Below, one piece after another: positions 16,714-25,633 of a stretch of DNA of 64,000 bases. The notes under the pieces were generated by a model. It did no database searches, was not told where the DNA came from, and saw only the letters and a list, made by a program, of their open reading frames with translations. Every line of letters begins with the position of its first letter. Position 1 is the first letter of the stretch. This DNA is from a bacterium 1XD42-76 (GTDB lineage Bacteria; Bacillota; Clostridia; Lachnospirales; Lachnospiraceae), in the NCBI GenBank assembly GCA_009917545.1, contig QZDW01000004.1:124001-188000 (forward strand). The letters are read 5' to 3'. The translations under genes were made by a program, and so were the position numbers.

Positions 16714-17710
16714 TTCTCCACTTCCCAACATACCCGCCTTTCAGCCGCTTCACGCAGGTATATATGGCGGCGATTCTCCTAAAAGCAGCCGTGCTGATAT
16801 ACAATACCAGCACGGCCGCCTGCTTCTTCTTCGAAAGCAGCAACAGAGCCTTCCAGCTAAAATTCCGGCGAATATTTTTCTGGATTCGTCTCAGGTATAA
16901 AAAAATCTGTTTATCTGCCTTGTTCGCCTTCACGGCCATCACCGCCAGCTCACGGTTGACATTCAGAGCCATTTGCTGAAAGTCCGGAAGCAGACATGGG
17001 CAGTTGAGTGCGATGTCTTTACAGATGGCATCATGAACACAAAGCGCCGTGCATTTTTTCTCGTCAACGCCGCTGTGTACCTGGCCTCCCTCTCTGCAGC
17101 TATAGTGATACAGACGGTCTGGCAGATAGCATATCTTATCCGTCTGTTTAAATAACTGATATAGAAACAGGATATCCTCACTGTAAAAAATACGCTCGTC
17201 AAATGGTGTCTTTTTTACAAGCTCCATCGCATAGAGCTTTCCCCAAGGCGTCCAGGGGAAAGGGGCGCATCGTGCCAGACAGCGTAACGCCTCTGTCTGG
17301 AAATAGCTCCTTGCAGACCCGCCTCTGTGTTCAATCCCCCAAGCCCCGCAGGCACTGACCTTTGCTCCTGTTTTCAGAAGATTACCATACAGTTTTTCCA
17401 ACAGATCTGCTTCCACATAATCGTCTGCATCTACAAAGGCGGCAAACGTTCCTTTTGCCACCCGGATCCCTTCATTCCTCGCAGCCGACGGGCCCCGGTT
17501 CTTTGAGAAATGTATGACCTGTATCCGTCCGTCCTTTGCCGCACGGGCATCACAGATTTGTCCGCTTTGATCGGTAGAGGCATCGTTTACAAGGAGTATC
17601 TCTATGTCAGAATAGCTCTGCGATACAATCGAATCCAGGCATCGTTCCAGATAAGGCTCTGCATTATATACCGGCACAATCACACTGATTAATGGCTTTT
17701 CCTTCCCCAT
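16667..17710 (-). CDS. GT2 glycosyltransferase, upstream member of a tandem pair
   Basis: A family 2 glycosyltransferase adding a sugar to the lipid-linked repeat unit. It has ISVIVPVYNAEPYLERCLD at the N-terminus, VNDASTDQSG and VDADDYVEADLLE as the DxD region. Start 17710 follows GAGGCAGGAT and lies 8 nt after the GT4 stop. The frame is open 45 codons further upstream, but that stretch has no GT2 similarity and overlaps GT4. The last 20 or so residues (GGYVGKWRNGTRETNHQRN...) are unlike the paralogue's end and lie inside the next gene's start, as expected where a duplicated unit was joined in another frame. Confidence 0.87.
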   Translation of the reverse strand: MGKEKPLISVIVPVYNAEPYLERCLDSIVSQSYSDIEILLVNDASTDQSGQICDARAAKDGRIQVIHFSKNRGPSAARNEGIRVAKGTFAAFVDADDYVEADLLEKLYGNLLKTGAKVSACGAWGIEHRGGSARSYFQTEALRCLARCAPFPWTPWGKLYAMELVKKTPFDERIFYSEDILFLYQLFKQTDKICYLPDRLYHYSCREGGQVHSGVDEKKCTALCVHDAICKDIALNCPCLLPDFQQMALNVNRELAVMAVKANKADKQIFLYLRRIQKNIRRNFSWKALLLLSKKKQAAVLVLYISTAAFRRIAAIYTCVKRLKGGYVGKWRNGTRETNHQRNCTGV

Positions 17711-17718
17711 ATCCTGCC

Positions 17719-18777
17719 TCACTCCAGTACTTGTCTGTAATACTCTGCCAGCTGTTCGTGCATCCGCCGGATGCTGAACACGTTTTCTGCTCTTTCCCTG
17801 TTTTTTTGTGACATACTTCGCAGCATTTCCACATCGCTGCTGCAACGCAGCAGACCTTGTGCCAGCGCGGAAACATCGCCGGGCTCCACCAAAATTCCAT
17901 TTTCTGGTCCGACGACTTCGGGAATTGCTCCGACGGTAGTGCTCAAGACCGCTTTCCCTGCCGCCATTCCCTCCAGAATAAATACGGGCAGCCCTTCATG
18001 ATAAGACGGCAGAACTACGGTCGAGGCATGCTTCAGACGTTCCAGCTTCTCTGCCCCGTCAATCCAGCCAAGTACCGTAATGTACTGTTCCAGCCCTTTT
18101 TGGGAAACCAGAGCCCGTACCTGTTCCACCTCTCCGTCTCCCGCCACACAGACCTTCAGATCCGGGTTCGAACGGACAGCCGTCTCTACTGCCTCAATCA
18201 GGTCATAGACGCCTTTTCGCTCTCCCAGCCTTCCCAGCATCAAAAATGAATTCCGGTACTCTTCCACATCTGAAACGGCAGTACAAAGTTCCGAAGGGTC
18301 AACGCCATTATTAAGAGTACGGCACGTATCCACATGGACGCGCGATTCCAGCTCTCTTTTCCAGCTTTCTGATAATGTCAGCACCAAATCTGCCCTGCCA
18401 AAAAACCGGTCCACGATGTTTTTGCCCCTGGCATTCAGATTGTCATAAAAAGTCAGGTATTCTGCACCGTGAATATGTATAATAGCCTTTTTCCCTGCCC
18501 GTTTCACTCTTTTCAGATAAAGATTTTTACGGAAGGTACTGCCCTTTTCTGCAGTATGGATATGAAACAGGTCATACTTTTTATAACACAGTAAAAACCG
18601 CAGATAACCATAACCGGAATATAAAAACCGGACCATCAGACTGCCGTCTATGTAAGAGGGAAAGCTGTCAATCTGAAATTCCCGGCTTAAACGGGCGCTG
18701 CATCGGATTCCCCGGATCACCGCAGCCATCCCGCCCTTTGAGCGGGTTTCACTGGGGCCGATCATCAAAACCTTCAT
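17719..18777 (-). CDS. GT4 family glycosyltransferase
   Basis: A GT-B fold retaining glycosyltransferase of about 352 residues. The N-terminus MKVLMIGPSETRSKGGMAAV is typical. The C-terminal nucleotide-binding half shows FLMLGRLGERKGVYDLIEA, the EX7E motif in HEGLPVFILEGMAAGKAV, and VGAIPEVVGPENGILVEPGD. Start 18777 has AAAGGA 8 nt upstream; the frame extends 49 codons further into the PssE-like gene but without GT4 features. It adds one sugar of the repeat unit at the cytoplasmic face. Confidence 0.9.
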   Translation of the reverse strand: MKVLMIGPSETRSKGGMAAVIRGIRCSARLSREFQIDSFPSYIDGSLMVRFLYSGYGYLRFLLCYKKYDLFHIHTAEKGSTFRKNLYLKRVKRAGKKAIIHIHGAEYLTFYDNLNARGKNIVDRFFGRADLVLTLSESWKRELESRVHVDTCRTLNNGVDPSELCTAVSDVEEYRNSFLMLGRLGERKGVYDLIEAVETAVRSNPDLKVCVAGDGEVEQVRALVSQKGLEQYITVLGWIDGAEKLERLKHASTVVLPSYHEGLPVFILEGMAAGKAVLSTTVGAIPEVVGPENGILVEPGDVSALAQGLLRCSSDVEMLRSMSQKNRERAENVFSIRRMHEQLAEYYRQVLE

Positions 18778-18790
18778 ACTTGTTTTCCTT

Positions 18791-19270
18791 TCAAAGTGTA
18801 CGGATACATTCGTCAACCGAGGCAATAAACACTTCTGTATTTGACGGAAATGTATCATAAGTATGGTCCCTGACGATTTGTACCGCCTCAGGCAGTTTTT
18901 CCACATCAAAACAGGCATGGACAAGGTTCATCTCATGGAACCGGCTCACCAGCTGGATCTGATGATCGTCTACATGCTCCCCATACAGGGCGAACCGGGG
19001 TACTACGATTGTTTTCTTTCCCCGTCGCACGGCATCAATGATCGTACCGGTTCCACCGTGTGTAATGACTATGCTGCAGGTTTCCATTTTTTCTGCAAAT
19101 TCAGTTTGATTACAAAAGTTCTGATATTGACAGCAGGCCGGTACATAATCACTGACTCCCGTTTGCATATAAACCAGTTCTGCAATCGTATGGTTCTGCA
19201 CCATCTCATCTACCTTTTTCAGCAGACGGTTAAAGGGGAATTTCTGTGAACCGACTGTTACAAATATCAT
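18791..19270 (-). CDS. Alg13/PssE-like glycosyltransferase catalytic subunit
   Basis: A 159-residue protein matching the C-terminal, nucleotide-sugar-binding half of GT28 enzymes. It begins MIFVTVGSQKFPFNRLLKKVDE and has the donor-binding loop ITHGGTGTIIDAVRRGK, followed by VPRFALYGEHVDDHQ. Such proteins work only with an Alg14/PssD-type membrane partner, and that partner is the gene immediately upstream (11-nt gap). In streptococcal and rhizobial systems the pair adds the second sugar to the undecaprenyl-linked first sugar; the same position is inferred here. Confidence 0.9.
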   Translation of the reverse strand: MIFVTVGSQKFPFNRLLKKVDEMVQNHTIAELVYMQTGVSDYVPACCQYQNFCNQTEFAEKMETCSIVITHGGTGTIIDAVRRGKKTIVVPRFALYGEHVDDHQIQLVSRFHEMNLVHACFDVEKLPEAVQIVRDHTYDTFPSNTEVFIASVDECIRTL

Positions 19271-19281
19271 GACTCGTCACC

Positions 19282-19752
19282 TCAATATATATAGCCCTGA
19301 TATACTGCTTTCGGATAGGATTCCTGCAGCTCCGGCCATTGAATATAGAACCGGTCAGCGAAATGATATAGAAGCCGCCCGGTCAGGGTAGGAGTGTTTA
19401 CCTTGGCAAAGGATTCAATAAATATCAGCTTTTTCCCAAGTGCCTTGCCAAGCAGGCACAAAGGGATTGTCGCAAGGACACCAGTACAGACCACCATATC
19501 CGGCTTTTCATCCAGGAAAATCTTCAAAGAGCGGAATGCATTTACCACCAACTTGAGGAGACAGGTTCTTTCCCTGCGGTTGACCTGCAGCAGATAATAG
19601 CAGCGGAGGCCTCCTACAGCTGCCCTGTATGCGGTTTTCTCAGTGACAAGAAAGCTGTCATAGCGCTCCATAAGAGGCCTCAGAATCAGCAGTTCATCCA
19701 AATGGCCGCCAGAGGAAGCTGCGAAACAAACCTTTCGTTTCATACCGTCCAA
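19282..19752 (-). CDS. Alg14/PssD-like membrane-anchoring glycosyltransferase subunit
   Basis: The partner of the PssE-like protein. It has KRKVCFAASSGGHLDELL at the N-terminus, VVCTGVLATIPLCLLGKALG as the membrane/acceptor segment and IFIESFAKVNTPTLTGRLLY. The start is ambiguous. GGAGGTGA lies 7 nt before a TTG at 19752 (LDGMKRK), but 16 nt before the ATG at 19743, so I list the TTG; the ATG start is only three codons shorter. The 5' end lies just before the wzy stop region and overlaps it slightly or not at all depending on start choice. Confidence 0.88.
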   Translation of the reverse strand: MDGMKRKVCFAASSGGHLDELLILRPLMERYDSFLVTEKTAYRAAVGGLRCYYLLQVNRRERTCLLKLVVNAFRSLKIFLDEKPDMVVCTGVLATIPLCLLGKALGKKLIFIESFAKVNTPTLTGRLLYHFADRFYIQWPELQESYPKAVYQGYIY

Positions 19753-19759
19753 AATTGAA

Positions 19760-21124
19760 TCACCTCCCGGACTCCAGGCCGTTTTCAGAAAAAGGCCTGT
19801 TGTCTTTTTTGCCCCAGCGGGCACAGTACTTTTCGAGAGTGCAATCCGCCAGTCGGTTCAGCTGACAGGACATGGGAACCAGGGAACAGGCAATCATGGT
19901 ATAGGGATAATATATCGTATTATCTGTGGCATATAAGACAAAACAGTATATACAGATCCCAAAAAACAGGCATCCTGTCTCTTTTCCTCCCTGCCGGAAC
20001 CAATACCGCAGCCGGATGAACAGCCAGCAGCCAAGCCATACCCAGTATCCGATAAAGCCGATATTTAAATACATGCGCAGAAAGTCATTATGAATCTGCA
20101 TCGCATTACGGCGGGGCGTTTCATATACCACTCCGGAAGCCCAGTCCACAAAACGCTCAAATCCTGTCCCCCGGCCTAGATAAGTAAAGCTGATATCATA
20201 GTAAGGCTCTAAATTGGTGAACATATCTGCCCGGCCCATCGTATTAATTTGAAGCCGTTCCTCCAGATAGGGAAAAAGCCCGTACCGGATCCCGGCAATA
20301 TACAGGAAACTGACGACGATCATCCCAACAGCTGCACATAGTGCCGTCTGCCTTGCCGCTTTCTCTGACAGGCGCTTAAGAAGCGATGATGCCAGGAAGC
20401 CAAGCAAAAGAGCCGGGATGGCGATTCGTTTCAGGCCAACCAGGAAAAAAGCAGATACGACTGCCAGCCAGAGTGAGAAGCCTGAAATGTTCTTCCGATT
20501 TAACAGCAGATAAAGCAAAAACGGACCAAACGCAAATGTAAGATCATGAACTTCCAGCTGCAGCATCAAAGGGCCTGTTTCTCCGCTAAAGGTGATGAGG
20601 AGCGTGTAAAGCTCCTCCAGAAAGGCGTTAAAACCTCCATATTGAATCACAACCAGTATGCCCAGTAAATTCGCCGCACACATGGCTCCAAGGCAATACC
20701 AGATCCCCTTTTCGCCGAACAAATACAGCGTTGCAGCAGCTACAATGATTGACAAAATCTGCGGGGCAATCATACCGATCCCATTTATGATGGCAATACC
20801 ATCTGCCCTGGATACCACCCAAATGATCGAAGAAAAAAGGAACGGCACCACACAGGGAAGCATCTGTACTGCTGTATGGCGTACCAACAGAAGGAAACGG
20901 CCCAGCCGCACGGTCGCTGTGAAATTTATAAGTGCAAGAAACACAATGGCGATTGCGCATGGGTTTTTAAGGCTGAATTCCACGCCGCCCACTAAAAAAT
21001 AGGTATCCTGTAGGTAGAACATGGCAGTTGCCAGCACCAGATAAATGATTGAAACCACGCTCCACGCCGCCTCCTTCCTGACCTTTCTATACAGCTGCCG
21101 TCTCTTTTGCTTCTGCTGCACCAA
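19760..21124 (-). CDS. Wzy-type polysaccharide polymerase (O-antigen polymerase/ligase-like)
   Basis: A membrane protein of up to 454 residues with about ten hydrophobic helices. A large external loop around 275-355 contains YLGRGTGFERFVDWASG and QIHNDFLRMYLNIGFIGYW, the latter resembling the conserved H-N--L-----G segment of Wzy/WaaL proteins. It would polymerise flipped repeat units. The start is unclear: TTG/GTG at 21124/21121 overlaps the copolymerase gene by 38 nt, while AGGAAGGAGG lies 11 nt before a GTG at 21058 that gives a protein starting just before the first helix. Wzy proteins diverge strongly, so the assignment rests on topology, the loop motif and context. Confidence 0.82.
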   Translation of the reverse strand: MVQQKQKRRQLYRKVRKEAAWSVVSIIYLVLATAMFYLQDTYFLVGGVEFSLKNPCAIAIVFLALINFTATVRLGRFLLLVRHTAVQMLPCVVPFLFSSIIWVVSRADGIAIINGIGMIAPQILSIIVAAATLYLFGEKGIWYCLGAMCAANLLGILVVIQYGGFNAFLEELYTLLITFSGETGPLMLQLEVHDLTFAFGPFLLYLLLNRKNISGFSLWLAVVSAFFLVGLKRIAIPALLLGFLASSLLKRLSEKAARQTALCAAVGMIVVSFLYIAGIRYGLFPYLEERLQINTMGRADMFTNLEPYYDISFTYLGRGTGFERFVDWASGVVYETPRRNAMQIHNDFLRMYLNIGFIGYWVWLGCWLFIRLRYWFRQGGKETGCLFFGICIYCFVLYATDNTIYYPYTMIACSLVPMSCQLNRLADCTLEKYCARWGKKDNRPFSENGLESGR

Positions 21125-22955
21125 CTCTCTTCATGGCAGTCGATAAAAGTTCACGGATATAATAACACTGTTCCTCGCCCGCGCAGGCATAGCCCTGCAG
21201 CAGCTCAATATGATAATCGTGATCTTTTGATATCTCTTCGAGCATAATATCCATCTGAAGCAGGGCCGCACGTACCTGGTCTTTCTCGAGAGACTCCGCA
21301 AAAATCAGGTATTGGCCTGCTCCGTTATTCCCCACAAATATCTTGTCAGACGGGGAAAAAGCGGAGGTCAGAATTCCTACAAAATCTTTTATCATCCTGT
21401 CGCCTGCCTCCCGTCCCAGACGGGCATTTTCCATCTGCAAATTGGCAAGCTTTAATACAATGCAGGCAAAGCTCTCTGGAATCGGACGCTTTGCTCTGGA
21501 TGTGATAAACTGATCGCATTTTGCCCGGTTGGGAAGGCCGTCTACTTTATTCGTAAATGCATAATATTCTATAAAGTCTTCAATCCGGCCAAAAAGAGCC
21601 GCACCGGCACAGCCCAGGGCACCAAAGATGATTACAATCAGAACAGTAAAAATCAAAATAGGGAACCGTTCTGTGACTCGTACACTGGAGAGTACCATGA
21701 TATTCTGTGCTCCCAGATACTCGTTATACTCGTCGTTGGTTTCATAATAAACGGTCCAAAGTGCGTTGATCTTCTCTGCCAGGCGCGCAATCTCTTCCTG
21801 GATCCTCTGCTGCGCTTCCTGGGGGGAACTGGACGGTGCGCCAGTAAATACACCGAGAATATAATTGTTATAATCGGTATCAATCAGGTTATGTTCATAG
21901 AGCGTGCGGTCCTCAATAAACTTCATCAGCAGCAAATCATATTCTGCAGTCCGGTCCACTGGCTCCCAGTTACCATCCACATCCTTGTTCCAGTCATCGT
22001 ACACATCAGGAAGCACATTATTCTGCTGAACGGTATTCTGACCTTCTTCTGTGGATGATGAATCGACTGCAGCGCTGAATTCTCCCATTGCGTTCTCATA
22101 TGCACTGATAATGCCGCGAATCCGTTCGATTTCAAACGATGCCGCACTGTTGGAAATTTTCAGATTATTGTTGCGGTTCCGATATTTTTCTAAAAGCAAA
22201 TCACGGTCTTTTGTGATCCTTCCTGCCAGAATTTCAGACAAAAGCTGACGGACCTCCACCTCTTTGATAAACTTAAATTCATCCTGAAGGTCCTGAAAGC
22301 TGCGGCCTGTCCGGCTGGACCGGAACTCACCATTCCATCCCACTTTATCAGAAAGGTGTTCGGTAATGCTCTCCAGGGTATCATCCATAACTTCTGCCAT
22401 TTCCAGATAATCATAGCCTTTGGAAGTGATGTCACTTACCGGATTGGCGGCCAGAGAAGTATTGACATGGGTTTTTCCATAATAGCTCGCATACTCCTGA
22501 AGAATCTGATTCAGAACTTTTCTTGGATACTCTTTGCCATTTCCAACACCGCAGTTAAAGGATACTACATACCGGGTTGGTTTCAGCTCGTAATCGTCCT
22601 CTCCGTTATCCAGTTTAGATTGCTGCACCAGAAGATCTTCCTCTGTGATAATAGGCTCGACATGGATATTCATGCGTATACTGTCCGCTGTCGCTTCCGT
22701 ATAATCAATATCCAGTTTTCTCATTGCTTGGGCGACAAGGTTGGTAGCATAGAGTTCGGAAGGATCAATACGGCTCCCATCCGGAGAAAGGCCCTCGACT
22801 GCACGGGAGCCTGTGTACTCAATCACGGTCGCAGCAGTATACTGCTGGATACGGAACTGAGCGATCAGGAAAAATGTAATCCCCGCCAGAATCGAGATAC
22901 CTGCAATCAGGGCCCGGTATTTTTTCAGATAACGGAAAACATCAAGTTCCTTCAT
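21087..22955 (-). CDS. Wzz-like chain-length regulator fused to a degenerate GGDEF domain
   Basis: A 622-residue protein. Residues 1-35 hold a short cytoplasmic segment and a first membrane helix; the Wzz-like fold begins ELDVFRYLKKYRALIAGIS. Residues 36-430 form a large external, partly coiled-coil region. A second helix lies at about 431-454 (FPILIFTVLIVIIFGALG). The C-terminal 160 residues look like a GGDEF domain: NKVDGLPNRAKCDQFI (472-477 for DGLPNR), NARLGREAGDRMIKDFVGIL, then IFVGNNGAGQYLIFAE, where the GG(D/E)EF signature reads NGAGQ. The active-site acids are absent, so it should not make c-di-GMP. The start overlaps the preceding Wzz-like gene by 4 nt. Confidence 0.85.
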   Translation of the reverse strand: MKELDVFRYLKKYRALIAGISILAGITFFLIAQFRIQQYTAATVIEYTGSRAVEGLSPDGSRIDPSELYATNLVAQAMRKLDIDYTEATADSIRMNIHVEPIITEEDLLVQQSKLDNGEDDYELKPTRYVVSFNCGVGNGKEYPRKVLNQILQEYASYYGKTHVNTSLAANPVSDITSKGYDYLEMAEVMDDTLESITEHLSDKVGWNGEFRSSRTGRSFQDLQDEFKFIKEVEVRQLLSEILAGRITKDRDLLLEKYRNRNNNLKISNSAASFEIERIRGIISAYENAMGEFSAAVDSSSTEEGQNTVQQNNVLPDVYDDWNKDVDGNWEPVDRTAEYDLLLMKFIEDRTLYEHNLIDTDYNNYILGVFTGAPSSSPQEAQQRIQEEIARLAEKINALWTVYYETNDEYNEYLGAQNIMVLSSVRVTERFPILIFTVLIVIIFGALGCAGAALFGRIEDFIEYYAFTNKVDGLPNRAKCDQFITSRAKRPIPESFACIVLKLANLQMENARLGREAGDRMIKDFVGILTSAFSPSDKIFVGNNGAGQYLIFAESLEKDQVRAALLQMDIMLEEISKDHDYHIELLQGYACAGEEQCYYIRELLSTAMKRVGAAEAKETAAV

Positions 22956-24370
22956 GATACGGCCTCCTCCTTACCTTGCTTTTTATTTGCGGTTCGATTG
23001 CTGCGATATTCACGATAGAATGGTTCGAGAACCGCATTCCCGCCCTGAGCAGCAGCAAACAGCACAGCGAGAAGAAGAGCCGGCACGGCCTCACCCGCGA
23101 TAGCTGGCGGTGTGAAGCATATCTGAATATATCCATCACGCTTTTCCTTTACGTATGCGCTGCATAATTCTCTGCACTGCGAAGCCAGATTTAAAAGTTC
23201 TGTCCTGAGCTCAGCGATGCGCTGGTCCGCCAGCGTGTAGGCCTCTGCGGAAGGCCAGGCAGCTCCGATCTGCCCGGCTGCGTAGATATTATGCTCTATT
23301 TCCTCCACCAGCTCTGTAGCCGTTTCCAGGTGTTCCTTTGCCTCATCTGCAAAATAGTCTACTCCTACCTTTGTTCTTGACATATAAAACTCCTTGTCCG
23401 TATCATAAGTAGGAATCAGTACAAAACGCGTCATAAATGCATTGTACATGTTGATCGCTTCAATCCGCACATCATGGGCCGCCATATGTTTCATTCTGGA
23501 TGTATCCAAAAGCCGGTTTTCATACTGCATCCGCGACTGGTACGTGTTTTTATCCAGAGAGAGTCCATTCTCGAGGACAAACGCTTCATAACGCTCCAGC
23601 TCAATTTCTATATAATTGTTGATTTTTTCAGATAAAGAGGCAAACGTTTCTCCGCTTTGCGTCGCACGGAAGCTGCTGCTCTCGCTGCTGTAGACAGGAA
23701 GATAATTTTTCAGCTTATATGCCTGCATCTGGAGATAATCCTTCACATCTATGTACTCCATTCCCTCTAATTCATCAAAGGAAAGATCCAGGATATCGTC
23801 ATTCTCTGCGTAATTAAGTACAAAATCCTCCCAGTATACATCCGCCAGAAGGTTTAAAACTGTCTTGGGCTCTGTATGATACAGGGAAACCAGCTCAGAA
23901 CAGCGAATCCAGTATTCTGTGGATATCTTCAAATCCGAATCCTGAGTGACATCCAGCTTTTCCTCATCTAAGGAGGTCGATATCGTTAAAAATTCTGCAA
24001 GCTTTCCGGCATCCATCTTCAGTCCGCCTCTCTGGACGACCTTTTCCAGAATGTGGTCAGACAGGATATTGGATTCATTAAATCTGGTGACATTAGGATT
24101 CTGCCCTTTGGCCGCCTCCTCATAGTTAAAAGCCATCAGCATATCAGGAGCCCAGCTTTTTACTGCCAGCCGTGCGGCAAGACATACGGAAAATACAAGT
24201 ACTGCAAGCACTGCGACCCGAATCCTTCGTTTATTCAGGCGGTCCATTCCGTCCCGCACCTCCAGAACCGACAGCTTTGCTTTCACTCTGAAAAAGCGGT
24301 AAATGAAAACAATGTATAGAAGAGCCAGATATAGAGCTATTATTGGAACAATCGCACTTATTAAAATCAT
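22952..24370 (-). CDS. Second Wzz-like membrane-anchored copolymerase, no GGDEF
   Basis: A 472-residue protein with an N-terminal hydrophobic helix (about 5-27), a second helix around 50-68, a long extracellular helical region and a C-terminal hydrophobic stretch (about 423-443) before a basic tail. The segment after the second helix (FNYEEAAKGQNPNVTRFNES) resembles the start of the external domain of Wzz/PCP proteins. It overlaps the Wzz-GGDEF gene by ATGA, which suggests the two proteins are made together and may form a hetero-complex. Family assignment is by topology and that one segment; it could be a structural partner rather than a true regulator. Confidence 0.65.
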   Translation of the reverse strand: MILISAIVPIIALYLALLYIVFIYRFFRVKAKLSVLEVRDGMDRLNKRRIRVAVLAVLVFSVCLAARLAVKSWAPDMLMAFNYEEAAKGQNPNVTRFNESNILSDHILEKVVQRGGLKMDAGKLAEFLTISTSLDEEKLDVTQDSDLKISTEYWIRCSELVSLYHTEPKTVLNLLADVYWEDFVLNYAENDDILDLSFDELEGMEYIDVKDYLQMQAYKLKNYLPVYSSESSSFRATQSGETFASLSEKINNYIEIELERYEAFVLENGLSLDKNTYQSRMQYENRLLDTSRMKHMAAHDVRIEAINMYNAFMTRFVLIPTYDTDKEFYMSRTKVGVDYFADEAKEHLETATELVEEIEHNIYAAGQIGAAWPSAEAYTLADQRIAELRTELLNLASQCRELCSAYVKEKRDGYIQICFTPPAIAGEAVPALLLAVLFAAAQGGNAVLEPFYREYRSNRTANKKQGKEEAVS

Positions 24371-24402
24371 ATCGTACCTACTCCTTTGTCATACTCTCTT
24401 GC

Positions 24403-25308
24403 TTACGGCCAATCTGCTTCCTGCCGCCCGTTCATATCAATCACAGCCAGCTCAGGCCGGTTATTGATCCTGGGAAGTCTGTTATGCCCTCCCATTCCCC
24501 TGGAAACAAAAATCGTACTGTTCGCCAGGCGGTATACCCCGCCGCTGTATTGTGGGAAAAATCCTGTATCATTGTGATATAAGCCGCCAATAAATGGAAG
24601 CCGGATTTGCCCTCCATGATAATGTCCACAGATGCCCAAATCAATTTCTGCATCTGCAAGCGCTTCATAATAAAGACTGGGATAATGGGCAATCAGCAGC
24701 TTGAAACCGGAACTTTTTTCATATTCTTCATAAAAGGAAGCTCCATATTCTTCATAGCCTTCCGGCGATGTTGTCAGGCCTCCGATCAGAAACCTAGTTT
24801 TATGGATCGTCACCTCCTCCGCCCGGTTGACTAACACATGAACCCCCTTTTCCAGCAGAAGACTTTCAAGGGGACTTCCCTTTTCATACATTAAATTGCT
24901 CTCATGGTTTCCCGGGCTGTAGTAAACAGGTGCAATCTCCACCAGCTTTTCGCATAAAGCGATCACTACATCCAGCCGTTCCTCGTCCGCATTCAGCATG
25001 TCTCCTGCCACAGCAATCAAATCAGGCTCCAGAGCGGCGATCTGTTCTGCCAAATCTGTATTATTCTGGCCAAACTCCCGATTATGTAAATCAGACAACA
25101 CTACCATGCGAATGTTCTCCGCGCCTGTTATTTTGGGTGAGTGTATGTGATAGAACGTTATTTCCAGTTCATCCGAGAGCAGATCATGTCCGCCGAATAC
25201 CGCGGCGGCAATCAACAGCGCGACGCAAAACAGTATGCGCACGTTCCTTCTTTTTGTCCTCTTCTGCCTTTCTTCGGCATCCGGCTTTTCCTGCATTTGC
25301 TTTTTCAT
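24403..25308 (-). CDS. Membrane-anchored metallophosphoesterase (YkuE/YaeI type)
   Basis: A calcineurin-like phosphoesterase of about 301 residues. A charged N-terminus and one membrane helix (about 21-40) precede the catalytic domain. All metal-binding blocks are visible: VVLSDLHNREFG, AVAGDMLNA, SPGNHESNLM, IAHYP and GHYHGGQIRLP. Start 25308 has AAAGGAG 9 nt upstream; the frame open to 25410 would run through the left inverted repeat of the switch and is rejected. Related enzymes act on lipid-linked phosphates such as UDP-diacylglucosamine-like substrates, but the substrate here is unknown. It is the first gene of the polysaccharide operon, 32 nt before the Wzz-like gene. Confidence 0.87.
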   Translation of the reverse strand: MKKQMQEKPDAEERQKRTKRRNVRILFCVALLIAAAVFGGHDLLSDELEITFYHIHSPKITGAENIRMVVLSDLHNREFGQNNTDLAEQIAALEPDLIAVAGDMLNADEERLDVVIALCEKLVEIAPVYYSPGNHESNLMYEKGSPLESLLLEKGVHVLVNRAEEVTIHKTRFLIGGLTTSPEGYEEYGASFYEEYEKSSGFKLLIAHYPSLYYEALADAEIDLGICGHYHGGQIRLPFIGGLYHNDTGFFPQYSGGVYRLANSTIFVSRGMGGHNRLPRINNRPELAVIDMNGRQEADWP

Positions 25309-25369
25309 ACAGTCTTTCTCCTTTGTACAGCTTACGTCCGGCAATACAGCCAGTCTTGAAAATATATCA

Positions 25370-25386
25370 AAATACACATTTTGTAT
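25370..25386 (+). repeat. Left 17-bp inverted repeat of the putative invertible segment
   Basis: AAATACACATTTTGTAT is the exact reverse complement of 25634-25650. Each copy contains 6-bp arms (AATACA / TGTATT) around a 5-bp centre, the shape expected of a tyrosine recombinase core site. Confidence 0.85.
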
Positions 25387-25470
25387 TAATTTTAGTTGCA
25401 AATCAGTCATGGGAATATAAAAATAAACCTAAGAATTGGCGCCAAAGATATGCAGGCAAAAAAATAAGCC

Positions 25471-25506
25471 TGGAAAGCTTATCACTGGAAAGCTTATCAC
25501 TGGAAA
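25471..25506 (+). repeat. Tandem 15-bp direct repeat, 2.4 copies
   Basis: TGGAAAGCTTATCAC occurs twice back to back (25471-25485 and 25486-25500), followed by a partial TGGAAA. It lies inside the putative invertible segment and could be an accessory protein or recombinase binding site. Confidence 0.8.
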
Positions 25507-25633
25507 ATCCGAATTATTGATATTTTTTTAACGTGATTTTGTAAAAAAGAAATAATTTTTTCTGTACTTTTTGGCAAAAATGTAGTACAATATGGTCAAA
25601 ACAAAATCCCATATCAGTACGATTCTATATATG

